Assembly: GCA_903920695.1 (NCBI GenBank)
Contig: CAIXNB010000212.1
Span: 1-38,227, forward strand
DNA from: an uncultured beta proteobacterium
GTDB taxonomy: Bacteria; Pseudomonadota; Gammaproteobacteria; Burkholderiales; Burkholderiaceae_C
DNA length: 38,227 nt
Direction of reading: 5' to 3'
Shown: piece after piece, positions 1-7,580 of the stretch
Position numbering within the stretch: the stretch's first letter is position 1
Layout of the letters: the number at the start of each line of letters is the position of its first letter
Made by a program: the position numbers and the translations under genes
The notes under the pieces: generated by a model
What the model was told of the DNA's origin: nothing
The model's database searches: none
What the model saw: only the letters and a program-made list of their open reading frames with translations

Positions 1-433
1 CGCGTTTGCCTGTCAGCTCACTCATCAAGCTGGCAGCCAGCGAGCGTGACACGTAGACATCCCCGGCGGCAACCATGCGCACGATGTTGGCCAGATCGTG
101 TGAGCCCACGCCCTTGACCACGTAACCCCGTGCGCCGTTCTTGAACGCGGTGAGTAAGCGGTCTTCGTCATCGAAAGCGGTCAGCATCACGACCTTTGTC
201 GCCGGGCAGGCTTGCGACAACTTCTCCACCGTTACCAGCCCGCCCCAGCCGGGCATGCCGATGTCGAGCAGCACAACATCCGGGACCAGATCGATGGCGA
301 GGCTCAGCGCCTCCTCGCCGCTCTCGGCCTTGCCTACAACGACGAGGTCGGGCTCGGCGGCAAGCGAGTGGTAAACACCCTCGCGGAACAGCGGATGATC
401 GTCAGCGATAACGATGCGGATCGGTTCGGTCAT
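1..433 (-). CDS. NarL/FixJ-type response regulator, 3' end cut by window edge
   Basis: The minus strand from ATG at 433 encodes a receiver (REC) domain beginning MTEPIRIVIADDHPLFREG. The acidic pair is Asp11/Asp12, the phospho-acceptor is Asp57 in VVLLDIGMPG, and a conserved Lys follows in YVVKG. The frame stays open to base 1, ending about where the LuxR-type helix-turn-helix would begin (LTGKR), so the DNA-binding domain lies outside the window. The start codon overlaps the stop of the upstream histidine kinase gene (ATGA), so the two are translationally coupled and form a cognate pair. The divergent redox operon from 2066 is the nearest candidate target, but that is inference from position. 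The family assignment is secure; the stimulus is unknown. Confidence 0.93.
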   Translation of the reverse strand, partial: MTEPIRIVIADDHPLFREGVYHSLAAEPDLVVVGKAESGEEALSLAIDLVPDVVLLDIGMPGWGGLVTVEKLSQACPATKVVMLTAFDDEDRLLTAFKNGARGYVVKGVGSHDLANIVRMVAAGDVYVSRSLAASLMSELTGKR

Positions 434-1833
434 GTCTCCTCGCTGCTTGTCAAGGGTATATCGGCACGCACCACCGTTCCCTGACCTACAGCGCTCCATA
501 TGTAAAACGTTCCCCCCAGAAGCTCGACGCGCTCACGCATGCCTTCGAGACCCAGGTGACCCTCAGTCTGCACGGTTTGCGGATCGAAACCTTTGCCGTC
601 GTCGCGCACTGAAATCTGTAATCGCTTGTCCGAGACGCTCAGCACGATATGCTGTTTGAGAGCGCCGCCATGCCGGTAGCCATTGGCCAGGGACTCTTGC
701 AGCAGACGAAACAAGGTGATCTTGACCGAAAGCGGAGCCTCATCGGGCATGTCGTTGACGGTCAGTTCAACCTCCGCTCCACAGGAGCGCTGGTAATCGC
801 GCATCACGCGGTACGCGACGTCAACCAGTGTCAGCTCCTCGGTATCGGGCAGGTGCAGCCCTTTTGATAGAGACCGTACGTCTTGCTGCGCCGAATTAAG
901 CGCAGCCTCAAGCTTCTTGAATTCCTCGGCCACCGGGGATCTTTCACCGGCGACCGGACTGCAGTTGCTGCACATCTTGGCCAATGCCTCCATGCGCATG
1001 GCCGCAAGGGCAATGCCCTGGACCGGGCCATCGTGCAGATCAATGGCAATGCGGTGCAGTCGGTGTTCGTTGCGCGCCGTCGTACCGCCTGCGGCGCGAG
1101 TCATCCGCTCAAGCGCCTGCGCCTTCTCCGCCAAGCGGTTCGTGAGTTGAGAAACTTTTTCCTCGAGTTGCTGCTTCTGGATGATGACGGTGTTGCTGGC
1201 CCGCTTGATCAGAAAGGCCAGCAGCAGATACAGGCTTGTCGCGGCGGCGATCACCAGCATCCAGCTTTGCAGCCGAACTGCACCGACGGCCTGGTCCAGG
1301 ACATCGGTCGTCTGATGAATCTCTGCAACCGTCTGGATTGATCCGGTTTTCGCTTGATGGAGCGGCGCGAGAATTTCAATGAGATCCGACCCGTGCGCGC
1401 CCTGGCGTCCCAGCCCTTCATCTTTGAGCGTCAACATCCGCGATGGCGTTTCACCCCGAAACGCGGCGGCGAGGGCGGGTCTTATCTCGGATCGCGTACC
1501 AATCTGGGTGAGATCAGTGCTGTAGAGGACGCGTCCGTCACGTGACCACAACTTGAACGCCACGATACGCTCTGCGAGTCGGGTACCGTGAAGCAGCTTG
1601 TCCAGCGCAAGCATGTCGGCATCACTGAGCAAGCCGTCGCCGCTGCGTGCCGTCGCCTGATCAGACAGGACACTGTCCACATAGAGCGCGTACAACTCGC
1701 TTTCGTGATCGATCAGTTTCTTCTGCGCCGCACTGCTGAGCCAGATGCCCATCGCCAGCGTCCCGACCAACAGCACGGCGGAACTACCAACCAGCAGAGA
1801 GCGGGTGACGTTCAATCGGGAGGAAAAGCGCAT
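430..1833 (-). CDS. NarX-like membrane sensor histidine kinase (HisKA_3 family)
   Basis: This 467-aa kinase has a membrane helix at about 12-34, a periplasmic sensor region of about 150 residues with no recognised ligand motif, a second helix at about 190-210 and a coiled-coil at 215-245. The HisKA_3 phosphoacceptor is His267 in the motif DLHDGPVQG. The ATPase domain shows an N-box (ESLANGYRHG, 380-389), a G1 box (DDGKGFD, 411-417) and a G2 box (GHLGLEGMRERV, 425-436). A CxxC pair (Cys288/Cys291) sits just after the phosphoacceptor helix; in the NreB/NarX superfamily cysteines can tune redox sensing, so this may be functional, though that is speculative. The stop codon overlaps the ATG of the response regulator. 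The gene is divergent from the CBS/Fe-S/NrfD operon. Family confident; signal unknown. Confidence 0.93.
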   Translation of the reverse strand: MRFSSRLNVTRSLLVGSSAVLLVGTLAMGIWLSSAAQKKLIDHESELYALYVDSVLSDQATARSGDGLLSDADMLALDKLLHGTRLAERIVAFKLWSRDGRVLYSTDLTQIGTRSEIRPALAAAFRGETPSRMLTLKDEGLGRQGAHGSDLIEILAPLHQAKTGSIQTVAEIHQTTDVLDQAVGAVRLQSWMLVIAAATSLYLLLAFLIKRASNTVIIQKQQLEEKVSQLTNRLAEKAQALERMTRAAGGTTARNEHRLHRIAIDLHDGPVQGIALAAMRMEALAKMCSNCSPVAGERSPVAEEFKKLEAALNSAQQDVRSLSKGLHLPDTEELTLVDVAYRVMRDYQRSCGAEVELTVNDMPDEAPLSVKITLFRLLQESLANGYRHGGALKQHIVLSVSDKRLQISVRDDGKGFDPQTVQTEGHLGLEGMRERVELLGGTFYIWSAVGQGTVVRADIPLTSSEET

Positions 1834-1901
1834 GGCATTTGCCGGGTCGTGGTAGAGACAAATCAGTATAGAGCATCAAACTCCAGAGACGGTCGAGGAG
1901 A

Positions 1902-1946
1902 TTGGTCCTATGAAAAAAAGGACCAAGGTCACATCAAGTCGTGACC
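1902..1946. promoter_or_regulatory. Two adjacent inverted repeats in the divergent promoter region
   Basis: The 232-bp gap between the kinase gene and the CBS-domain gene holds TTGGTCC (1902-1908) paired with GGACCAA (1920-1926). Directly after it comes GGTCAC (1927-1932), eight bases, then GTGACC (1941-1946). Both arms are perfect, and the two repeats share the GGTC/GACC core. This is a plausible operator for the divergent genes; the regulator is not identified. No clear -35/-10 pair was recognised in the remainder of the gap. Confidence 0.35.
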
Positions 1947-2065
1947 ATCGCCCGTTGGTTCCGCACTGGAATCTTTCAACAATGGTGTCCAAGGCAGTGC
2001 ACCGGAGAATGCGGACCCGATGCAAGGCAAGTTCAACATAAGCCCTTCCGCAAAGGAGACTCGCG

Positions 2066-2680
2066 ATGAAAAAGATTCTTGAAAAATCAGCAATCGTTAT
2101 CGGCTTGGCACTGATTACCCCCTTGGCGTTTGCAGCCAATTTGGAGGAGGTTCAGACCTTTGTTGGGAAAGCGATACCGTCCGCGTTTGCGCTGGTGATG
2201 ATCGTCATGGCCGCCTTTGTGTATTTTCAGCAATTGCCGAACAAGAGCGCAGACACTTTGCAAAGCGTGCTCAACAATGAAACCAACGCAACGCAGACCG
2301 TTCAAGCCGATGCGCTGGTCATCGAATGCGTGCGCAAGATGGCCGGTCAGAAGATCGGCGCCTTGATGGTGATGGACGGCGCAAAGCTGGTTGGCATCTT
2401 CACCGAGCGCGACGCACTGAGCCGAGTGCTGGCGGCCGGTCGCGATCCGCGCGACACACGCGTGGTCGAGGTCATGACGACCGATCCGTACTGCGCTTCG
2501 CCAGAAATGACCGTGGGTGCTGCGATGGATTTGGTCACCCAGAAGCAGTTCCGGCATCTGCCAGTTGTGCAGAACGGCAAGGTGCAGGCGCTTTTGTCGA
2601 GCCGGGATCTGACGCATTGGCTGGGCAAGAACCGGACCGGCGAACTTCAGGATATGGTCAAACTTTCCCAACAGGCTTGA
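2066..2680 (+). CDS. Membrane-anchored CBS-domain pair protein
   Basis: This 204-aa protein starts at ATG 2066 behind a good ribosome site (AAAGGAGAC). Residues 7-24 form a signal-like hydrophobic helix ending AFA, and 36-53 form a second helix. Two CBS motifs follow at about 65-125 (GALMVMDGAKLVGIFTERD) and 135-187 (MTTDPYCASPEMTVGAAMD through LPVVQNGKVQALLSSRDL). Whether or not the first helix is cleaved, the CBS pair is predicted to face the cytoplasm. CBS pairs usually bind adenine nucleotides and act as energy or redox sensors. As the first gene before the Fe-S/NrfD/cytochrome genes, it may adjust that complex to cell energy status, but no partner can be read from the sequence. Domain call confident; role inferred. 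Confidence 0.9.
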   Translation: MKKILEKSAIVIGLALITPLAFAANLEEVQTFVGKAIPSAFALVMIVMAAFVYFQQLPNKSADTLQSVLNNETNATQTVQADALVIECVRKMAGQKIGALMVMDGAKLVGIFTERDALSRVLAAGRDPRDTRVVEVMTTDPYCASPEMTVGAAMDLVTQKQFRHLPVVQNGKVQALLSSRDLTHWLGKNRTGELQDMVKLSQQA

Positions 2681-2755
2681 TGACAGGCGCCGCCGGCAAT
2701 AGTGCTGGCCGCGGCGCCGCTCCCACAACCTAACCGCCGAGCCCAATCAGGAAAC

Positions 2756-3856
2756 ATGGTGCCAAAAAAAGAAGAATTGCCCCGCGTCGCTCAAGACAAG
2801 GTCGCACCATCGCAGCAGGAAAGCGGGTCGATGCCAACGGAGAAAGTCAGCGCCTCGCGGCGCGGCTTTCTGACCAAGGCGGCCACTGCCACCACACTCA
2901 GCGTCACCTCGCTGATGGGCACTGCGGCATTGGTGACCAATTCCGATGACGCAGCGGCCAACAGCACCTGGGCCGAGTGGTTTCAGGGTAACTACCGTTT
3001 GATGACCGAGGCGGAAAAAAAGCAGGCCCGGGCGCGTTTGGAAAAACGCTACTCGGCCGAATTTCACAAGAAGGTGACGGTCGATGGAACACCGGCTGCC
3101 GAGGGCGTGCTGTTTGGCTATGCGTTGAATGTCCAAAAATGCATTGGTTGCCGCCGTTGCGTCAAAGCCTGCGTGCAGGAAAACAACCAGTCGCGCCGTG
3201 ATGAGTCCCGCAAGGGAAAGGAAATTGAGTGGATTCAAGTCCTGAAAATGGAAAAAGCTGAATTCGCCCAGGAAAAGATGAACAAGGGCTACCCCAGCGA
3301 CGCGGGGATCCAGGTGGGCGGCAATGCCTACAGCCCGGCTGGCGTGGTGCTGGAGGGTGAGTACCACTATCAGCCCGAGAAGGTTCCCGAGAAGAATGGC
3401 TTTTACATGCCGATTGCCTGCATGCAATGTGAAAAGCCGCCTTGCGTCAAGGTCTGTCCGGTGCGCACGACTTACCGCGAGCCGGACGGCATCGTGGTGA
3501 TTGACTACAACTGGTGCATTGGCTGCAAGCAGTGCGTCGACGCCTGCCCCTACTGGGCACGCCGCTTCAACTTCACCACGCCGAATCTGCCCGAGGCGGA
3601 AATGAACCCGGTTACGCATTACCTGGGCAATCGCCCGCGTATGCGCGGTGTTGTCGAGAAGTGCACCTGGTGCGTTCAGCGCACCAGGCAGGGGCGCTAT
3701 CCGGCTTGCGTTGAAGTGTGCCCGGTGGGCGCACGCAAGTTTGGCAATCTTCTTGATCCCGAAAGCGAAGTGAGTCGAATTTTGGCCCAGAAGAATGTCT
3801 TCAGACTAAAGGCTGAACTCAACACTTACCCAAAGTTCTTCTACTACTTTGACTAG
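2756..3856 (+). CDS. Tat-exported 4x[4Fe-4S] ferredoxin subunit (DsrO/NrfC/PsrB-like)
   Basis: The 366-aa protein carries a twin-arginine signal (SRRGFLTKAA, about residues 33-42) and then four cysteine clusters of the DmsB/NrfC/DsrO family. These are CIGCRRCVKAC (129-139), CMQCEKPPCVKVC (222-234), CIGCKQCVDAC (254-264) and CTWC with CVEVC (303-322). It should pass electrons on the periplasmic side between the NrfD-type membrane partner and a cytochrome or reductase. ATG 2756 has AGGA only 3 bases upstream; ATG 2831 (MPTEKVSASRRGF) gives a more typical Tat leader with AGGAAAG about 8 bases upstream and may be the true start. The next gene starts about 12 bases downstream. Family is certain. 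A specific name such as dsrO is not justified because no dsrAB, dsrMK or catalytic subunit is nearby. Confidence 0.93.
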   Translation: MVPKKEELPRVAQDKVAPSQQESGSMPTEKVSASRRGFLTKAATATTLSVTSLMGTAALVTNSDDAAANSTWAEWFQGNYRLMTEAEKKQARARLEKRYSAEFHKKVTVDGTPAAEGVLFGYALNVQKCIGCRRCVKACVQENNQSRRDESRKGKEIEWIQVLKMEKAEFAQEKMNKGYPSDAGIQVGGNAYSPAGVVLEGEYHYQPEKVPEKNGFYMPIACMQCEKPPCVKVCPVRTTYREPDGIVVIDYNWCIGCKQCVDACPYWARRFNFTTPNLPEAEMNPVTHYLGNRPRMRGVVEKCTWCVQRTRQGRYPACVEVCPVGARKFGNLLDPESEVSRILAQKNVFRLKAELNTYPKFFYYFD

Positions 3857-3867
3857 GGAATGAAGTG

Positions 3868-5244
3868 ATGCGTTCGATCATTCGATTTGTTATTGACTTC
3901 GTTGCCTATGTCATCAAAGGTGGCCCCAAGTTCTATGCCTGGCTTGCGTTTCTGGGGGTCTTTATCCTGGCCTTGTTGTACGGCACCTACCTGCAGGCCA
4001 CGGAAGGTTTGATCGTCACCGGATTAACCAACCAAATTACTGACGGTTTGTACATTGCCAACTTCGTTTTTATGGTGGGTGTGGCGGCCGGTGCCGTCAC
4101 GATTGTGTTCCCGGCTTATGTCTATCACCACCAGGGTTTGCACGATGTCACGGTCCTGGGTGAAATGCTTGCCGTCTCAGCCGTCATAACCTGCAACCTC
4201 TTCATCTTGTCGCATCTGGGGCGCCCGGAGCGGCTCTGGCACATGATGCCGCCCCTTGGCATCATCAACATTCCAAGTTCTGCCTTGGCGCTGGATGTCA
4301 TCACGCTGTCAATCTATCTGGCGCTCAACCTGGTCGGCGGTTTCTATTTCATGTACACCCGTTACATGGGCACCGAGGTCAACCGCAAGTTCTACATGCC
4401 CTTGATCTATATCTCGATTGTTTGGGCCTTGAGCATTCACACCGTCACCGCGTTCTTCCTGAGCACCATGCCGGCGCGCCCGATGTGGAACACCAGCATG
4501 ATGCCGATCCGCTTCATCGCCACGGCATTCGCAGCCGGTCCGTCGCTGATCATTCTGCTGTTCTTGTACATCCGGAAAAATACGCGACTGTGGATTGAAG
4601 ACTCAGCCGTCAACACGCTTTCAACCATCGTCACTTTTTGCCTGGGCATCACGCTGTATTTGTCGATGTCCGAAATAGTGACCGAACTTTATGCCGTGAC
4701 CGAACACTCCTTGGGTCTGCAATACCTGATGTTTGGACTCGACGGGCTTAACAAACTAGTGCCGTGGTTCTGGACCTCCCTGACGTTCAACATCGTTGCG
4801 TTTGCCATGCTGCTGACGCCCAGTGTGCGCAAGAATTATGGTCTGCTGCCTTTCGCCTGCGTTCTGGCCATCATCGGGATCTGGATCGAAAAAGGCATGG
4901 GAACCGTGGTCCCGGGCTTTATTCCCACCCCCATTGGTGAAGTCAGCGAGTACGCTCCGACGCTGATTGAAGTCCTCGTCACGATGGGCGATTGGGCCAT
5001 GGGTATGCTCATCGCCACCGTGCTGTTGAAGGGTTCTATCGGCGTCTTGCTCGGAGACGTGAAGCGTGCCAGCCAGCCATGGCGCGTGATGAGCGACGAT
5101 GCGCCCTCCTACCAAACCACCTTCGAGCCGGCCCGCATGGAGCCGTGGGCGCGTTCGAGTGATCCGGACGCAAAAGTGGACACCGGCTTCGGGACCCGGC
5201 GCGGCAACCGCCCGAGCCCCCAAGGCCGCGTCGCGCCAGAGTAA
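3868..5244 (+). CDS. NrfD/DsrP-type quinone-interacting integral membrane protein
   Basis: This protein of about 458 aa is almost wholly hydrophobic, with about ten predicted membrane helices. Its length fits the DsrP/HmcC group better than the roughly 300-aa NrfD group. The conserved stretch SHLGRPERLWHMM (around 111-123) and the segment EKGMGTVVPGFIPTPIGE near residue 330 are typical of DsrP-like proteins. It would exchange electrons between membrane quinones and the Fe-S subunit encoded just upstream. ATG 3868 follows AGGGA at about 8 bases; a GTG at 3865 in the same frame is the alternative. The last 50 residues form a Pro/Arg-rich hydrophilic tail. The cytochrome gene starts 16 bases after the stop. 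Family confident; direction of electron flow unknown. Confidence 0.92.
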   Translation: MRSIIRFVIDFVAYVIKGGPKFYAWLAFLGVFILALLYGTYLQATEGLIVTGLTNQITDGLYIANFVFMVGVAAGAVTIVFPAYVYHHQGLHDVTVLGEMLAVSAVITCNLFILSHLGRPERLWHMMPPLGIINIPSSALALDVITLSIYLALNLVGGFYFMYTRYMGTEVNRKFYMPLIYISIVWALSIHTVTAFFLSTMPARPMWNTSMMPIRFIATAFAAGPSLIILLFLYIRKNTRLWIEDSAVNTLSTIVTFCLGITLYLSMSEIVTELYAVTEHSLGLQYLMFGLDGLNKLVPWFWTSLTFNIVAFAMLLTPSVRKNYGLLPFACVLAIIGIWIEKGMGTVVPGFIPTPIGEVSEYAPTLIEVLVTMGDWAMGMLIATVLLKGSIGVLLGDVKRASQPWRVMSDDAPSYQTTFEPARMEPWARSSDPDAKVDTGFGTRRGNRPSPQGRVAPE

Positions 5245-5260
5245 AGGCAAGCAAGCGTCT

Positions 5261-6184
5261 ATGAACAAATATTCGTTCTGCAGCGTGGTTCTGGCGCTTT
5301 GCTGCCTCGCGACAGCACCTGTCGTGGCGGCCGATAAACCTTGTTTCGAAAGCCGAAAAGACGCTTCGGAAGTAATACCACACCAGATTCAGAACGGTCT
5401 GCCGAGCGTGAAGTGCTCGCCCAAGACCGGCGCCGTTCTGTGGTGGGGCGACCCCTTCGATGAAACGGTTGGCATGGGCGAGCTGCCTGCGGCAGGGGAA
5501 CACCCTGGCGGCGTGGCTGTCGTCAAACCGCGTGAAGACAAACTCGAAATGATGCCGCTGTGCGGCGTGGCCTGCCATAACGGAATCACGCCGCCGCCGC
5601 CGAAAGACAAGAACCCGCGCGCGCTGAGCATGCACGACGATGTCGTGCCCGACGCGCTCAACCTTCAACACGGGCGCGGTGCCATCTGGTGTCTGGATTG
5701 CCATCATCCCACCACGCGCAACAAACTGATTGACCACTTCGGCAAACCGATCAGCTTCAATGAGCCGCAAAAATTGTGCGGCAAGTGCCATGGCGACGTT
5801 TACCGGAAGTGGCGCGAGGGCATTCACGGCAAGCGCATCGGTGAATGGGCGAGCAATGGCAAGAAGCGCTGGTTCGTGTGCACGGAATGCCACAACCCGC
5901 ATGACGTTCAGCAGGGCACCCGGAACAGGGGTTTTGCTCAGCTTGAGCCGGAACGTGCACCCGAGGTGCCCAAGGGGCTGGCGAATGCCGACCACGAGCG
6001 CCATGACATGCACGGCGCGGCCCATCCCGGTGAAGTTGGATTTGCAGAGCGATTGATGCAATTCATGCAGCGAATTACCAACATGGTGCGGCCCGCTCCG
6101 CCTGTGCCCGCGCCACACGCCCAAGCCACGCAAACAGGCCAGGGTGCTGGGCATTCAGATCAAGCCCTCGGAGTCAAACCATGA
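5261..6184 (+). CDS. Periplasmic tetraheme cytochrome c with one CX3CH haem site
   Basis: The 307-aa protein has a signal peptide of about 23 residues (cleavage near VVAA). It has three ordinary haem c motifs: CLDCH (144-148), CGKCH (173-177) and CTECH (207-211). A fourth site, CGVACH (101-106), has three residues between the cysteines. Nearby histidines (His126, His149, His160, His189, His214) could supply distal ligands. The C-terminal 60 residues are Pro/Ala/Gln-rich with no haem. It follows the Fe-S and NrfD genes, so it is the likely periplasmic electron partner of that pair, a position analogous to DsrJ or NrfB, but I recognise no close named relative. ATG 5261 is chosen because the signal peptide starts there; the upstream in-frame stretch overlaps the nrfD-like gene. 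Its stop overlaps the next ATG. Confidence 0.88.
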   Translation: MNKYSFCSVVLALCCLATAPVVAADKPCFESRKDASEVIPHQIQNGLPSVKCSPKTGAVLWWGDPFDETVGMGELPAAGEHPGGVAVVKPREDKLEMMPLCGVACHNGITPPPPKDKNPRALSMHDDVVPDALNLQHGRGAIWCLDCHHPTTRNKLIDHFGKPISFNEPQKLCGKCHGDVYRKWREGIHGKRIGEWASNGKKRWFVCTECHNPHDVQQGTRNRGFAQLEPERAPEVPKGLANADHERHDMHGAAHPGEVGFAERLMQFMQRITNMVRPAPPVPAPHAQATQTGQGAGHSDQALGVKP

Positions 6185-6522
6185 TTCCGAATACCAGAGT
6201 CCATTTCGGCCCACCGCTGGCATTGCTGACGGCGGAACTGACCAACACGCTGGCGATCAGCGGAAAGATCAATCGCACGGCGGAACGCTACCTGGAGATC
6301 ATGCGCCATCGCGGCCTCAATTTGTCGCAGGCCGAGCGCGACTGCATCGCACATGTCTGCGACTTCGGTTTCGTGGCCCCGGAGGAAATCCACGAGCTGC
6401 CTTTCGAGGTGAGACTGACCGAATTCGAATGCGAAGGACTGAACAAGGAAGCTTTGGCGCAAAGGCTTGAAGCCGCCAGTTTTGAGGATCTGGTTGCCGT
6501 GGTCGAGGCGCTGGGCTTCTGA
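6181..6522 (+). CDS. Small cytoplasmic protein of unknown function, coupled to the cytochrome gene
   Basis: This 113-aa protein has no signal peptide, membrane helix or cysteine motif suggesting a cofactor; its few Cys residues (for example in DCIAHVCDFG) are scattered. The composition is acidic and helix-rich, with a C-terminal half like a small helical adaptor (EFECEGLNKEALAQRLEAAS). ATG 6181 overlaps the stop of the tetraheme cytochrome gene (ATGA), so the two are almost surely co-translated. I do not recognise the family. Candidate roles are assembly or regulation of the neighbouring redox proteins, but only gene position supports this. The 88 bases after it hold only the ribosome site of the slipin gene. 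Confidence 0.8.
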   Translation: MIPNTRVHFGPPLALLTAELTNTLAISGKINRTAERYLEIMRHRGLNLSQAERDCIAHVCDFGFVAPEEIHELPFEVRLTEFECEGLNKEALAQRLEAASFEDLVAVVEALGF

Positions 6523-6610
6523 GAGTTGATTGTGTTTGCAAGTGCACCCACATCGGATGAGCCACAAACTGAATGGGTGAAAGTGAAGTGAGTAGTCTAA
6601 GGAGATAGTA

Positions 6611-7528
6611 ATGGGTATCCATCCTGTAACGATAGTTGTGTTTGTTGTTGTGCTGCTTATTGGCCTCATGTTAGGCATTGGGTTTCAGAGCGCGATCATC
6701 GGAGGCGTTGTGTGCGCTTTCGCGGTCTTGCTTCTCATTTCCTTGCGCGTAGCACGGCAATGGCAAAAGGCGGTGGTTCTCAGGCTTGGGAAATACCAGG
6801 GTTTGAAGGGTCCGGGCCTGTTCGGCATCGTTCCCTTCGTTGACACCATTCCCTATTGGATCGACCTGAGAACGGTGACAACACCTTTTAACGCTGAAGA
6901 GACACTCACCAAAGACAGCGTGCCGGTGGACGTGGATGCGGTCCTCTTCTGGCGCGTGGTTGATCCCAAAAAGGCGGCTATCGAAGTTGAGAATTATCGC
7001 CACGCCATCGCATGGTCGAGTCAGACGGCCCTGCGCGACGTGATCGGCAGAACCGATCTTGCCGAGATGCTCAGGGGTCGGGAAAAGATCGACCATGACC
7101 TGTGCCAGATGATCGATCAAAGGACTGAAGCCTGGGGTATCAAGGCCCTTTCCGTGGAAATCCGTGACGTCAAGATTCCGGAGGGGCTTCAAAATGCGAT
7201 GTCCATGCAGGCTCAAGCGGACCGGGAGCGCCAGGCGCGGGTGATTCTGGCCGATTCGGAGCGCCAGGTTTCCCGGGTCTTTGAAGAGTCCGCCAAAGCC
7301 TACACCGGCAACCCCGTCGCACTTCAATTACGGGGGATGAACATCCTGTTGGAAGGCATGCGGCAGAACTCCACCATCGTCATTGTCCCTTCCAGCGCCG
7401 TGGAAACCATGGGCCTGGGTTCAATGGCTGGCATGGCTTCACTGGCCAAGCAGTTGGAGCAGCCACAGGTTGCCAGGTCCGCTCCAACTCCGTCGAGCGG
7501 TGCGACCTCAGCAGCTCCCCACGCCTAA
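6611..7528 (+). CDS. Slipin / stomatin-family SPFH membrane protein
   Basis: The 305-aa protein begins with a long hydrophobic region (about 7-48) able to form a membrane hairpin. The SPFH (band 7) domain follows: AVVLRLGKYQGLKGPGLFG, then PFVDTIPYWIDLRT and VPVDVDAVLFWRV. A helical region (QAQADRERQARVILADSERQ) is the usual oligomerising coiled coil. The start is fixed by TAAGGAGA 6-7 bases before ATG 6611. Slipins form microdomain scaffolds and often pair with an NfeD-like protease, which is absent here. Its place between haem protein genes suggests it organises or stabilises the electron-transfer complex, which is inference. Family assignment is secure. Confidence 0.94.
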   Translation: MGIHPVTIVVFVVVLLIGLMLGIGFQSAIIGGVVCAFAVLLLISLRVARQWQKAVVLRLGKYQGLKGPGLFGIVPFVDTIPYWIDLRTVTTPFNAEETLTKDSVPVDVDAVLFWRVVDPKKAAIEVENYRHAIAWSSQTALRDVIGRTDLAEMLRGREKIDHDLCQMIDQRTEAWGIKALSVEIRDVKIPEGLQNAMSMQAQADRERQARVILADSERQVSRVFEESAKAYTGNPVALQLRGMNILLEGMRQNSTIVIVPSSAVETMGLGSMAGMASLAKQLEQPQVARSAPTPSSGATSAAPHA

Positions 7529-7580
7529 AATTTAACCATCCCACTCATTGTCATTAACCAACCTAAATAAGGAAAACCCC

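Noticed and set aside
2756..6184. Naming the Fe-S/NrfD/cytochrome genes dsrO, dsrP, dsrJ
   Set aside because: The family resemblance is real, but there is no dsrM, dsrK, dsrAB or sulfur-transfer gene nearby, and the cytochrome differs in size and haem number from DsrJ.
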